DNA from: Lientehia hominis
GTDB taxonomy: Bacteria; Bacillota; Clostridia; Lachnospirales; Lachnospiraceae
DNA length: 64,000 nucleotides
Direction of reading: 5' to 3'
NCBI RefSeq assembly: GCF_021044755.1
Contig: NZ_JAJNOR010000011.1
Span: 37,509 to 101,508, forward strand
The notes under the pieces were generated by a model. It saw nothing but the letters and a program-made list of their open reading frames with translations. It was not told the DNA's origin and did no database searches. The position numbers and the translations under genes are program-made. Positions 51,315-59,136 of this stretch are shown in pieces (position 1 is the stretch's first letter; the number at the start of each line of letters is the position of its first letter).

Positions 51315-52721
51315 TTACTCCCGGCCGTCCCAGCAATAGGTACACAGCTTTTCGCGGTCGATACCGACGGATTCTATCATGTCGTCCAGCCGGTGATAGC
51401 GGAGCGAAGTAAAGGACAGCCGTTCTCCGATGTGCTTTACCATTTCTTTATGTTCGCTGGTTTCCGGATTGGAATACAGATCCAAATGAGCAAATTTGTC
51501 GTTGCCTTCCATTTCACGGATGACCTGTCTTGTGATCAGATCCATCTCGGATGTTGAACGGGAAAAGTTCAGATATTTACATCCATATAAAAGGGGCGGA
51601 CAGGCAGGACGGATATGGACTTCCTTTGCGCCGCTCTGGTACAGGAACTGGGTAGTTTCCCGCATCTGTGTTCCGCGGACGATGGAATCGTCGATCAGAA
51701 GCAGACGCCTGTCCTGAATCAGGTTGTGCACCGGAATCAGCTTCATCTTTGCTATCAGATTTCTCTGGGTCTGGATGGTGGGCATGAAAGACCGAGGCCA
51801 GGTGGGAGTGTATTTTATAAAGGGACGGGAAAACGGGATTCCCGATTCATTTGCGTATCCGATGGCGTGGGCAATGCCGGAGTCCGGTACGCCGGCTACG
51901 ATATCCGGGTGGACATCATCCCGTTTTGCGAGCTTTGCTCCACAGTGATATCGCATTTCTTCAACGCTGATTCCTTCATAAGAAGAAGAGGGATATCCAT
52001 AATACACCCACAAGAATGTACAGATTTTCATATCCTTTCCGGGCTGGACCAATGTCTTGACATATTCCGGGGTAACAATGACGATTTCACCGGGGCCAAG
52101 CTCTTTGTACTCAGAATAGCCTAGATTCAAATATGCGAAGCTTTCAAAGGAGATACAGTAGGAATCTTCTTTTCTGCCGATGGCAACAGGCGTTCTTCCC
52201 AGCTTGTCCCTGGAGGCGTAGATTCCCTTCGGAGTCATGATCAGCATGGTCATAGAGCCATCGATCAGTTCTTGGGCATACTGGATTCCTTCAATCAGAT
52301 TTTCCTTCTGATTTATGATTGCGGCGACCAGCTCTGTGGCGTTTATGAGACCGCCCCTCATTTCAAAAAAGTGAGAATGGGACGCCTGAAGGAGCTTTTC
52401 TACAATGGCATCAGAATTATTGATTTTTCCCACCGTCGTAATGGCGTATGTGCCATGATGGGAATGGATAACAAGAGGCTGAGGTTCATAATCGGAAATA
52501 CAGCCGATGCCAAAGCACCCATGCATGGAGTTGGCGTCGCTGTCGAATTTGGTCCGGAACGGCGTGTTCTCTATGTTGTGGATAGCCCGGTCGAACCCTT
52601 TCTCCCTGTCATAGGTTGCCATGCCGGCTCGCCTCGTCCCAAGATGAGAATGATAATCGGTGCCAAAAAACAAGTCAAATACACAATCGCTTTTGGAAGC
52701 GACACCAAAAAAACCTCCCAT
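51315..52721 (-). CDS. PurF-like amidophosphoribosyltransferase lacking the N-terminal catalytic Cys
   Basis: 468 aa. The N-terminal Ntn glutaminase fold is recognisable (YHSHLGTRRAGMATYD, INATELVAAIINQ, IDGSMTMLIMTPKGIYASRDKLGR). However, the protein begins MGGFFG where PurF, after processing, starts with the nucleophile Cys of CG(V/I)FG. The phosphoribosyltransferase half is intact, with the PRPP loop LLLIDDSIVRGTQMRET at about residues 343-359. It may use free ammonia, depend on another protein, or do something else. ACGGAGG precedes the start. It is encoded alone rather than in a pur operon. Confidence 0.85.
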   Translation of the reverse strand: MGGFFGVASKSDCVFDLFFGTDYHSHLGTRRAGMATYDREKGFDRAIHNIENTPFRTKFDSDANSMHGCFGIGCISDYEPQPLVIHSHHGTYAITTVGKINNSDAIVEKLLQASHSHFFEMRGGLINATELVAAIINQKENLIEGIQYAQELIDGSMTMLIMTPKGIYASRDKLGRTPVAIGRKEDSYCISFESFAYLNLGYSEYKELGPGEIVIVTPEYVKTLVQPGKDMKICTFLWVYYGYPSSSYEGISVEEMRYHCGAKLAKRDDVHPDIVAGVPDSGIAHAIGYANESGIPFSRPFIKYTPTWPRSFMPTIQTQRNLIAKMKLIPVHNLIQDRRLLLIDDSIVRGTQMRETTQFLYQSGAKEVHIRPACPPLLYGCKYLNFSRSTSEMDLITRQVIREMEGNDKFAHLDLYSNPETSEHKEMVKHIGERLSFTSLRYHRLDDMIESVGIDREKLCTYCWDGRE

Positions 52722-52833
52722 AGTATCCTCCGTATATATATTATTTTTATATAATTATTAAACGACATTATATGACAGTACCAGTATACCTGAAAAGCTC
52801 TCCGGTCACAAGGGGGGAATCCGTTTTTAGCTG

Positions 52834-53613
52834 TTAGATTAAAATTATGTCGATTCCGTACTCATGGAGAATTTCCTGCTTGGATTCATCCAGCTCTTTT
52901 CCGGTGATGATTTTATCGATCTCGACGATGGGGCATATACTTACAAATGCTACGGCATCAAATTTTGTGTGGTCGCATAGCAGGATACTTTCCCTTGCGG
53001 AATTGATCATTCCCCTTTTCCCGTTCACTTCGCTGAGGTTGAAGGTCATGAGCCCATGGTTAAGGTCTACCGCATCCGCGCTGATGAAGGCAGTGTCGGC
53101 GTGCATCTCGGATATGACTCTGTCACTGAAGTATCCTATCATGGAATAGTAATTTTTACGGACCTGCCCTCCGACTACGATTAAATCGTTGTCGGTATTC
53201 TGGGTAAGCTCTACTGCGGTCAGGAGGTCACTGGTGGCGATCATCAGCCCGCTTGTATTTTTCAATGCCTTGGCAAGCTCAAAAACTGTGGTGCCGGCAT
53301 CCAGAAGAATCGTATCGCCGGGCCGGATGAACTGGAGGGCGGCTTGCGCGATGCGCTGTTTTTCTTCAATATTTGTTTCGCTCCTCGTGTTATAATGAGG
53401 CTCTACGGAAGTACCGGAGCCGTTTTGCTCAAGGAATGTCAGGCTTGCCCCGCCCCTCATGCGGGTCAACTTTCCCGCTTCCTCCAGCTCCATTAAGTCA
53501 CGTCTCAAGGTGGATTTGGAAATATGAAGGCTTTCTTCAAATTCTTTCAGGGTAATAAATCGTTTATTATTCAGCATGGTTAAGATTTTTTCGAAGCGTT
53601 CAGACTGTAACAT
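52834..53613 (-). CDS. DeoR/GlpR-family transcriptional regulator
   Basis: 259 aa. N-terminal winged helix MLQSERFEKILTMLNNKRFI with recognition segment HISKSTLRRDLMELEEAGKL. The C-terminal DeoR sensor domain has DTILLDAGTTVFELAKAL and ADTAFISADAVDLNHGLMTF, which bind phosphorylated sugars in this family. The ATG at 53613 follows GGGAG by five bases. It is divergent from the carbohydrate operon that begins at 54.25 kb and is its likely regulator, with a sugar phosphate as the expected inducer. Confidence 0.92.
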   Translation of the reverse strand: MLQSERFEKILTMLNNKRFITLKEFEESLHISKSTLRRDLMELEEAGKLTRMRGGASLTFLEQNGSGTSVEPHYNTRSETNIEEKQRIAQAALQFIRPGDTILLDAGTTVFELAKALKNTSGLMIATSDLLTAVELTQNTDNDLIVVGGQVRKNYYSMIGYFSDRVISEMHADTAFISADAVDLNHGLMTFNLSEVNGKRGMINSARESILLCDHTKFDAVAFVSICPIVEIDKIITGKELDESKQEILHEYGIDIILI

Positions 53614-53759
53614 AATAACTCCCATCCTAAATTAGAATCCGTATTTACAGCTAGTCTACCATATATTTCCATTATCAACAATGCCTGGCGTTCCGATTCC
53701 GCCGGACGAACCACAGAATAAATCGTTTTGTTCAGGGCTCCGTCTAAATTGTGCTGTAT

Positions 53760-54012
53760 AAATCAAATTATAACATAGATGAACAAAAAAGCAATATTTT
53801 GAATCAAATAACTTTAGAACAAATCAAAATAATCCATCAAAAATATAAAATAAATAAAACAAAAAGACAAAAAAATAAAGAATAATATAATTAAAAATAG
53901 ATAATGAATATAAAATATATTTAATTTTAAAATAATAGATGAAAATTAAGCAACACATATTGATCAAAAATGAACGTATATGATTTAAAAAGGATTAAAA
54001 AGAACCAAAACT
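53760..54012. other. Extremely A+T-rich intergenic region upstream of the carbohydrate operon
   Basis: About 250 bases are almost entirely A and T, with no gene. Several GAAC-containing words recur (ATGAACAAAAAAG, TTAGAACAAATCAAA, AATGAACGTATA, AAGAACCAAAA), a pattern like the spaced repeats bound by DeoR proteins. UP-element or bending effects on the promoter at 54014 are likely. The remaining 53614-53760 stretch holds nothing I can name. Confidence 0.5.
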
Positions 54013-54013
54013 A

Positions 54014-54042
54014 TTGACACATTATGGAAAATGTGTTATGCT
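54014..54042 (+). promoter_or_regulatory. Carbohydrate-operon promoter with operator-like palindrome in the spacer
   Basis: TTGACA (54014) and TATGCT (54037) are 17 bases apart. The spacer and part of the -35 form ACACAT-8 bases-ATGTGT, a perfect interrupted palindrome, so a bound repressor would block RNA polymerase directly. Confidence 0.75.
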
Positions 54043-54085
54043 TCAATCAGTCAAAGAGATGCCGAAACCATTCATACAGAAAATC

Positions 54086-54130
54086 AAGGAAGATTCTAGC
54101 AGCAGCTATGAAGTCTTCCTTTTTGTGTTT
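54086..54130 (+). terminator. Leader terminator (possible attenuator) of the carbohydrate operon
   Basis: AAGGAAGA-TTC-TAGC pairs with GCTA-TGAAG-TCTTCCTT, a ~15-bp stem with small bulges and an AGCA loop, followed by TTTTGTGTTT. It stands about 40 bases after the predicted transcription start and 130 bases before the first gene, so most transcripts may end here unless antitermination occurs. No known riboswitch or RAT motif was recognised. Confidence 0.65.
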
Positions 54131-54252
54131 ATGGAAAAGGCGTCCGATAAAAGAAGAAAGGAGAATGAATCTTTTTTGATGACTGATGATACGGCAATCA
54201 TCGGAGACGGCGGCAGCAGTGGATGCTTTACGAAAAGAAAGGGACGGGTGAG

Positions 54253-55782
54253 ATGAAGGACTATATACTCAGCGTGGATTTGGGAACTACTTCAATCAAA
54301 CAGGCTCTTGTCACGGCAGAAGGAACGATTCTTGCGAGTTCTTCCAGAGAATATGAACTTTTAACACCAGAATCGTCCTGGGTAGAGTGCAGTGAAGATA
54401 CTTATTGGGAGGCGTTTAAGTCTGGGCTTAAAGAAGTTTTAGAAAAGACAGGAAGTACAGCGGAAAATATTCGCGCCCTGGGCATCTCGGCCCAGGGAGA
54501 GACTTTCTTCTGTATGGGCGGGGACGGTCGGATTCTGAGGAATGCCATTGTATGGATGGATAACCGGGCGATGGAGGAAGCGGATGAACTGAGAAATGTA
54601 TTTTCAGACGAGCTTTGTTACCGGAAAACCGGTCAGGTATCCTTCGATCCCTGCTGGCCTGCCTCCAAGTTGCTTTGGCTGAGGAGGAAAGAGCCGGAAC
54701 TGTTTAAGAAAACAAAAAAATTCATGTTGATGGAAGACTGGCTGATCTGGAGGCTTACCGGCAGAATCGTGAGCGAAGGCTCTTTGTTGTGCTCCACGGT
54801 TTATTGGGATATCAATACGAAAAGGTATTGGCCGGAAATGCTTGCTTATCTGGGAATTGGAGAAGAGCAGCTGCCTGAAATCCTGGAACCCGGCACTGCG
54901 GCAGGGACCGTAACCGATTCTGCAGCGCAGGAAACGGGGCTTTCCGTGAATACAACGGTATGTACCGGGGCATTAGACCAGGCTGCCGGAGCGATTGGAG
55001 CCGGAAATATAAAAGAAGGGATTATTTCTGAAAACATCGGAGCTGCGCTCGCTATATGCGCGCCGGTAAAAAAGCCCGTATTCGATCCAAACCAAGTTAT
55101 GCCTCTTCACTATTTCGGACTGCCGGACATGTATATGCTGCATACGTTTACCACAGGCGGGATGGCTTTGAAATGGTTCCGGGATACCTTTTGCACAGAG
55201 GAAAAAAGTGTGTCCCGGCTGACCGGTATTAATGCTTATGACTTGATCAATTCAGAAGCAGACAGAATACCGGAAGGCTGCGACGGTCTGAGAGTGCTTC
55301 CTCATTTGAGCGGTTCCATGGCGCCGGATGTCAATCCAAAGGCAAAAGGGGTCGTATATGGGTTTACCTTAAAACATACAAAGGCCCATTTTGGAAGGGC
55401 CATTATGGAATCCATAGGGTTTATTGTCCGCAGGAATATAGAGGCGCTGGAAAATATGGGGCTTGGTTTTCAGGAAATCCGTTCCCTTGGCGGAGGCTCC
55501 AGGAGCCATGTCTGGAACCAGATAAAGGCGGATATCAATCAAAAGGAGCTTGCAATCGCGGGAGGAGATGAGGCGGCATGCCTCGGAGCCGCGGTTCTGG
55601 CCGGTACCGCCGTTGGAATTTTTTCCGGGGCGGAGGATGCAGTAAAAAGGATTGCGGGAGTGAGGCGCCGATATTATCCGAGAAGTGAGAAAAAAGAAGT
55701 GTATGACATGGCGTATGCCGACTATAAACAGTTGTTTTCCGGCTTAGATGAGGTATTTGAAACGACATATCGAGGTAAATAG
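54253..55782 (+). CDS. FGGY-family carbohydrate kinase (xylulokinase-like)
   Basis: 509 aa. ASKHA-fold sugar kinase: phosphate-1 motif YILSVDLGTTSIKQALV at the N-terminus, NAIVWMDNRAMEEADEL near 110, VCTGALDQAAGAIGAGN near 240. The FGGY signature region GFIVRRNIEALENMGLGFQEIRSLGGGSRSHVWNQIKADI lies near 400. It phosphorylates a sugar or sugar acid; the exact substrate is open among xylulose-, fuculose- or ribulose-like ketoses. The start at 54253 follows GGGACGGGTGAG. It is the first gene of the operon. Confidence 0.9.
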   Translation: MKDYILSVDLGTTSIKQALVTAEGTILASSSREYELLTPESSWVECSEDTYWEAFKSGLKEVLEKTGSTAENIRALGISAQGETFFCMGGDGRILRNAIVWMDNRAMEEADELRNVFSDELCYRKTGQVSFDPCWPASKLLWLRRKEPELFKKTKKFMLMEDWLIWRLTGRIVSEGSLLCSTVYWDINTKRYWPEMLAYLGIGEEQLPEILEPGTAAGTVTDSAAQETGLSVNTTVCTGALDQAAGAIGAGNIKEGIISENIGAALAICAPVKKPVFDPNQVMPLHYFGLPDMYMLHTFTTGGMALKWFRDTFCTEEKSVSRLTGINAYDLINSEADRIPEGCDGLRVLPHLSGSMAPDVNPKAKGVVYGFTLKHTKAHFGRAIMESIGFIVRRNIEALENMGLGFQEIRSLGGGSRSHVWNQIKADINQKELAIAGGDEAACLGAAVLAGTAVGIFSGAEDAVKRIAGVRRRYYPRSEKKEVYDMAYADYKQLFSGLDEVFETTYRGK

Positions 55783-55786
55783 ATAA

Positions 55787-56314
55787 ATGGAAAATTTGAC
55801 AATTTCGGCGGTGGAAAGAATAACCTCCCCGAATCCATTCTGTCTGATCGGAACGGAAGCGGATGACGGGAGTGTGAACCTGGCGGCGGTTTCTTGGTGG
55901 AGCTATGCATGCAACCGCCCGCCGATGATTTCTGTGTGTTTGTCTAACCGCAGTTATACGAGCGAGCTGATATGCAGGACTAGAAAATTCACTTTACAGA
56001 TTGTACCTGAGGAATATAAGGAAAAAGCGTTTTTATGCGGGACGGTCAGCGGCAGGGAATGCAGCAAGCCCAAACGGTTTGGGATTTCCCTTGAGAACAA
56101 TGTGGACGGCTATCCTGACTATGTAATGGGGAGCGCAGCCGTTTTGAACTGTTCTTTGCTGAATCAGATGGAAGCTTCGGACCATACACTGTTCCTGGCA
56201 CGGGCGGAAATTGTGAAAGTGCGGCCGGTAAATGGAATTTTATATGCACTGGATGGATACCGTTACCTCGGAACGGCTGCGGTACAGAAGGAACAAAAAG
56301 AAGGAGGAGATTAA
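55787..56314 (+). CDS. Flavin reductase-like (FMN-binding split barrel) protein
   Basis: 175 aa. The FMN-binding pattern is RITSPNPFCLIGTEADDGSV, then NLAAVSWWSYACNRPPMISVCLSN, and TRKFTLQIVPEE, the usual flavin reductase domain. It starts four bases after the kinase gene stop. A flavoprotein is unexpected in a sugar-catabolic operon; it could reduce an unsaturated or oxidised sugar derivative or serve a redox step, but nothing in the sequence decides this. Three Cys in the second half are not in a cluster motif. Confidence 0.82.
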   Translation: MENLTISAVERITSPNPFCLIGTEADDGSVNLAAVSWWSYACNRPPMISVCLSNRSYTSELICRTRKFTLQIVPEEYKEKAFLCGTVSGRECSKPKRFGISLENNVDGYPDYVMGSAAVLNCSLLNQMEASDHTLFLARAEIVKVRPVNGILYALDGYRYLGTAAVQKEQKEGGD

Positions 56315-56315
56315 A

Positions 56316-56981
56316 ATGGTGAAACAGGAGCTGAAAAAGATGGTGGCGGATGCCACCCTGGAGTTCGTCCGGAAAGGACTGACGCTGGGAAAAGACGGAG
56401 GGGATATCAGCGTACGGGATGATGAGACAGGATATATTTACATCAGTCCCAGGCCCAACAAGGATTTGAAGATTTTCACATGGGCGACTATTACGGAGGA
56501 GCAGATTTCGATCATTGACCTGGAAGGAAACGATATCGAGGATTCCGGATACAGACCTACGGTGGAATATCCGATGCATCTGGCGATTTATAAAGCGCGT
56601 CCGGATGTAAAAGCAATTATCCATTCTCATGCTCTGTGGTCCAGCGTTTTTGCATGCGCCAATAAGCCCATTCCTTCTATATGCGTGGAAATGGACGGAA
56701 CCATACCCTGCGCGGAGTTCGGAAGCGTGGGATCTAAGCTTCTTGCGGATAATATTGTGAAAGCCATGGGAAAAACAGGCAAACAATGCCTGATGGCGAA
56801 TCATGGGGCCGTTGTATGCGGAAGAGATTTGGACGAGGCCTTTATTATGAGCGACTATATGGAAAGACAGGCGGAAATCACGGTTTACGCCAGTCTGCTG
56901 GGAGGGGCCAGAGAAATCAGACATGAAGACATGCTGGATGGCTGGGTCCAGGAGATAGGGGACGAATTAGCGCTTTATTGA
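56316..56981 (+). CDS. Class II aldolase/adducin-family protein (sugar-phosphate aldolase or epimerase)
   Basis: 221 aa, the usual length for L-fuculose-phosphate aldolase and L-ribulose-5-phosphate 4-epimerase. The metal ligands appear as IIHSHALWSSVFA (His pair at about 94-96) and MANHGAVVCGRDLDEA (His near 155). The phosphate-binding N-terminal part is KDGGDISVRDDETGYIYISP. AAGGAGG precedes the ATG. Placed after the kinase, it would cleave or epimerise the kinase product. The same family supplies the methylthioribulose-phosphate aldolase of the DHAP shunt, so a link to mtnK/mtnA is possible but not shown. Confidence 0.87.
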   Translation: MVKQELKKMVADATLEFVRKGLTLGKDGGDISVRDDETGYIYISPRPNKDLKIFTWATITEEQISIIDLEGNDIEDSGYRPTVEYPMHLAIYKARPDVKAIIHSHALWSSVFACANKPIPSICVEMDGTIPCAEFGSVGSKLLADNIVKAMGKTGKQCLMANHGAVVCGRDLDEAFIMSDYMERQAEITVYASLLGGAREIRHEDMLDGWVQEIGDELALY

Positions 56982-56999
56982 TTCAGGAGAGGAGAGGCC

Positions 57000-57338
57000 A
57001 TGGAGAAGAGAGGAAAGATTGTCAGAAAGAAAGAAGCGAAAATTTCCTTTGAGGGCGAGGAACTTTGCAGAAGCTATTTCAAGACGGAAAAGATAATCTT
57101 CGGGCTGTCTGTTTTGAAACCGGGGGTGACCGGCGGCCTGGATGCAGGACATGAAGAAGCGGATGAGGTGTTCTTTTGTACGAAGGGGAATGTGGCCTGC
57201 TATTTTCCGGAGGACGGTAATTTCTATGAATTGGATGAATACGACGGGCTTTTGATTCCTCCGGGTACTGGCCACAGACTGTATAACCTGGGCGAGGAAG
57301 AAGCGGTGGTCATCTGGGCCTGCGCTCCTCACCAATAA
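57000..57338 (+). CDS. Cupin-domain protein
   Basis: 112 aa. One cupin barrel: first motif GLDAGHEEADEVFFCTKGNVACYF (G-x5-H-x3-E pattern) and second motif DEYDGLLIPPGTGHRLYNLGEEEAVVIWA (PxGxxHxxxN). The metal-binding His/Glu set (H-E-H) is present. In sugar operons such cupins act as isomerases, dioxygenases or small sensor proteins; the role here is unknown. AGGAGAGG stands before the ATG, 18 bases after the aldolase stop. Confidence 0.82.
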   Translation: MEKRGKIVRKKEAKISFEGEELCRSYFKTEKIIFGLSVLKPGVTGGLDAGHEEADEVFFCTKGNVACYFPEDGNFYELDEYDGLLIPPGTGHRLYNLGEEEAVVIWACAPHQ

Positions 57339-57355
57339 AAGACAGGAGAATTGAT

Positions 57356-58033
57356 ATGAATAGTGAAAGGCCATATCTTGTAATTATGCTCACGCATAAC
57401 GATAAAACCGTAGAAAATGCGCTGGAGATTTTTGAAGCATGCAGGGATCTGGACGTCCTGCATTGGGGATTCAAAAATGTAGGACTTCCGGCAGAAAAGA
57501 TGAAAGAATTGGTACAGGCGATAAAGAAGGCCGGAAAAGTGACCCATATGGAAGTGGTTACATACAGCGAAGAAGAGTGTCTGGAAGCGGCGGACTTGGC
57601 AATTGAATGTGGGTTCGATTATCTTTTGGGAACGGTATATTATCCGTCTGTCCATGAAAAAGTCAGGAATTCGCCGGTTAAATTTTTCCCTTTCTGCGGA
57701 AAGGTTTGGGGCAGTCCTTCCGTGCTGGGAGAGACGGTTGAAGAAATTGTTGCCGACGCCAAAAGATTTGAAAAATTGGGACTGGACGGAACGGATTTAC
57801 TGGCATACCGGTTTATCGGAAACGCGGACGAGCTGATTAAGTCTTTTAAAGAAGAAATTACATTTCCGGTTCTGATCGCGGGAAGCGTTGACAGCTACGA
57901 ACGGATTGATTTTATGAAACAAATCAATCCATGGGGATTTACCATGGGTTCTGCTCTATTTACTAAGAAATTTGTGAAGGATGGGACCTTCCGGGAAAAC
58001 CTGGAGGAAGTGATCAGCTATTTGGAGAAGTGA
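57356..58033 (+). CDS. TIM-barrel protein of unknown substrate
   Basis: 225 aa. Alternating strands and helices of a (beta/alpha)8 barrel are visible (VLHWGFKNVGL, THMEVVTYS, FDYLLGTVYYPSV, KFFPFCGKVWG). The end has the phosphate-binding pair PVLIAGSVDSYERIDF and WGFTMGSALFTKK, as in HisA/TrpF-like and sugar-phosphate barrels. A phosphorylated substrate is therefore likely. I do not recognise the exact family. AGGAGAATTGAT gives the ribosome site. Together with the aldolase and kinase it may complete a pathway from an unusual sugar. Confidence 0.65.
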   Translation: MNSERPYLVIMLTHNDKTVENALEIFEACRDLDVLHWGFKNVGLPAEKMKELVQAIKKAGKVTHMEVVTYSEEECLEAADLAIECGFDYLLGTVYYPSVHEKVRNSPVKFFPFCGKVWGSPSVLGETVEEIVADAKRFEKLGLDGTDLLAYRFIGNADELIKSFKEEITFPVLIAGSVDSYERIDFMKQINPWGFTMGSALFTKKFVKDGTFRENLEEVISYLEK

Positions 58034-58049
58034 AAAAGGAGGGCTGCAA

Positions 58050-59060
58050 ATGAAAAAAAGGTGGATGTCATTTTTGGCTGTATTTCTGATTCTGTGTCTG
58101 GTATTTTCAGGATGCGGAAAAAAGGAGAATGAGAAAACGGATGCTACTACTCCGCAGTCAGAGGAGTCTAAAACGAGCGGCGCCGGCAAAGACGCAGCGA
58201 ACGGCAAGCTGAAGATCGGACTGACGCTGAGCTTTTATAACGACCCGTATTTTATGGATATGCGCAATGTCGTAAAAGACTGGTGTGATGAAAACGGATA
58301 TGAGTTTCTGGAGTTTGACGGCGCATCGGACGCGGCAAAGCAGGCGGCTGGGATTGAAAACATGATCGAAGCCGGTATTGACGGGCTGATCCTGGCCCCG
58401 GTGGACAGCGCGGCGGTGGTTCCCCAGGTGGAAAAATGCAACGAGGCCGGAATACCGGTGGTGACAGTGGACTGCAACGCGGACGGAGGAGAAATAATTT
58501 CCTTTATTGAATCGGATAACAGAAGCGCCGGAATACTTTGCGCGGAATATCTGGGAAAACGGCTGGAAGGAAAGGGGAATATCTGCGTTACCAATTCACC
58601 GAACAGCTCGGCGGCAAGAGACAGGGATGAGGGATTCCGTTCTGTTTTAGGGGAGAAGTATCCGGATATACAGATTCTTGATACCCAGAAAAGCGGAGAT
58701 ATGCCTACGGGCATGACGATTGGAGAAAACTGGGCTTCACAGTATGAAGATTTGGACGCGGTTTTTTGCATCGATGATAATTCCGCGCTGGGAATTCAGG
58801 CGGCGTTTGAAGCGGCGGGACGAAATGATATTTTTACCGTGTCGGTGGACGGGTCCGAGCAGCCGGTAAAAGACATCCTCGACGGACGCTTGGTAGCGGC
58901 AACGGCGGCGCAGCAGCCTAAAAAGATAGGGGAACTGGCATGTGAAACATTGTTTGATTATATGAACGGGGAGACGGTAGAGGAGCATATTCAGATTCCG
59001 GTTTTCTTAGTAACCGAGGAAAACGCGCAGGATTTCCTGGATGGAGAACTGACAAAATAA
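58050..59060 (+). CDS. Sugar ABC transporter substrate-binding lipoprotein (RbsB-like)
   Basis: 336 aa. Lipobox LVFSGCGKKE (Cys near residue 22) after a signal helix, then a Thr/Ser/Lys linker. The periplasmic-binding-protein-1 fold follows: KIGLTLSFYNDPYFMDMRNVV, AAGIENMIEAGIDGLILAPVDSAAV, IPVVTVDCNADG, and DAVFCIDDNSALGIQAAFEAAG. It captures a sugar outside the cell and hands it to the RbsC-like permease. AAAGGAGG precedes the ATG. Confidence 0.93.
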   Translation: MKKRWMSFLAVFLILCLVFSGCGKKENEKTDATTPQSEESKTSGAGKDAANGKLKIGLTLSFYNDPYFMDMRNVVKDWCDENGYEFLEFDGASDAAKQAAGIENMIEAGIDGLILAPVDSAAVVPQVEKCNEAGIPVVTVDCNADGGEIISFIESDNRSAGILCAEYLGKRLEGKGNICVTNSPNSSAARDRDEGFRSVLGEKYPDIQILDTQKSGDMPTGMTIGENWASQYEDLDAVFCIDDNSALGIQAAFEAAGRNDIFTVSVDGSEQPVKDILDGRLVAATAAQQPKKIGELACETLFDYMNGETVEEHIQIPVFLVTEENAQDFLDGELTK

Positions 59061-59136
59061 AATAGGATGGGGAGCCGCGGGAACGTACTGTCCTGCGGCG
59101 CTGCATCATCTGACGGAAAAAGAAATGAGGGTGCCG

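Noticed and set aside
53614..54012. CRISPR array or transfer origin in the A+T-rich gap
   Set aside because: No regular repeat-spacer structure and no nick-site or relaxase gene; only A+T-rich sequence with scattered GAAC words.
54014..54256. 80-codon frame in the carbohydrate-operon leader
   Set aside because: It starts inside the promoter, has no ribosome site and spans the terminator hairpin; the leader is better read as untranslated regulatory RNA.
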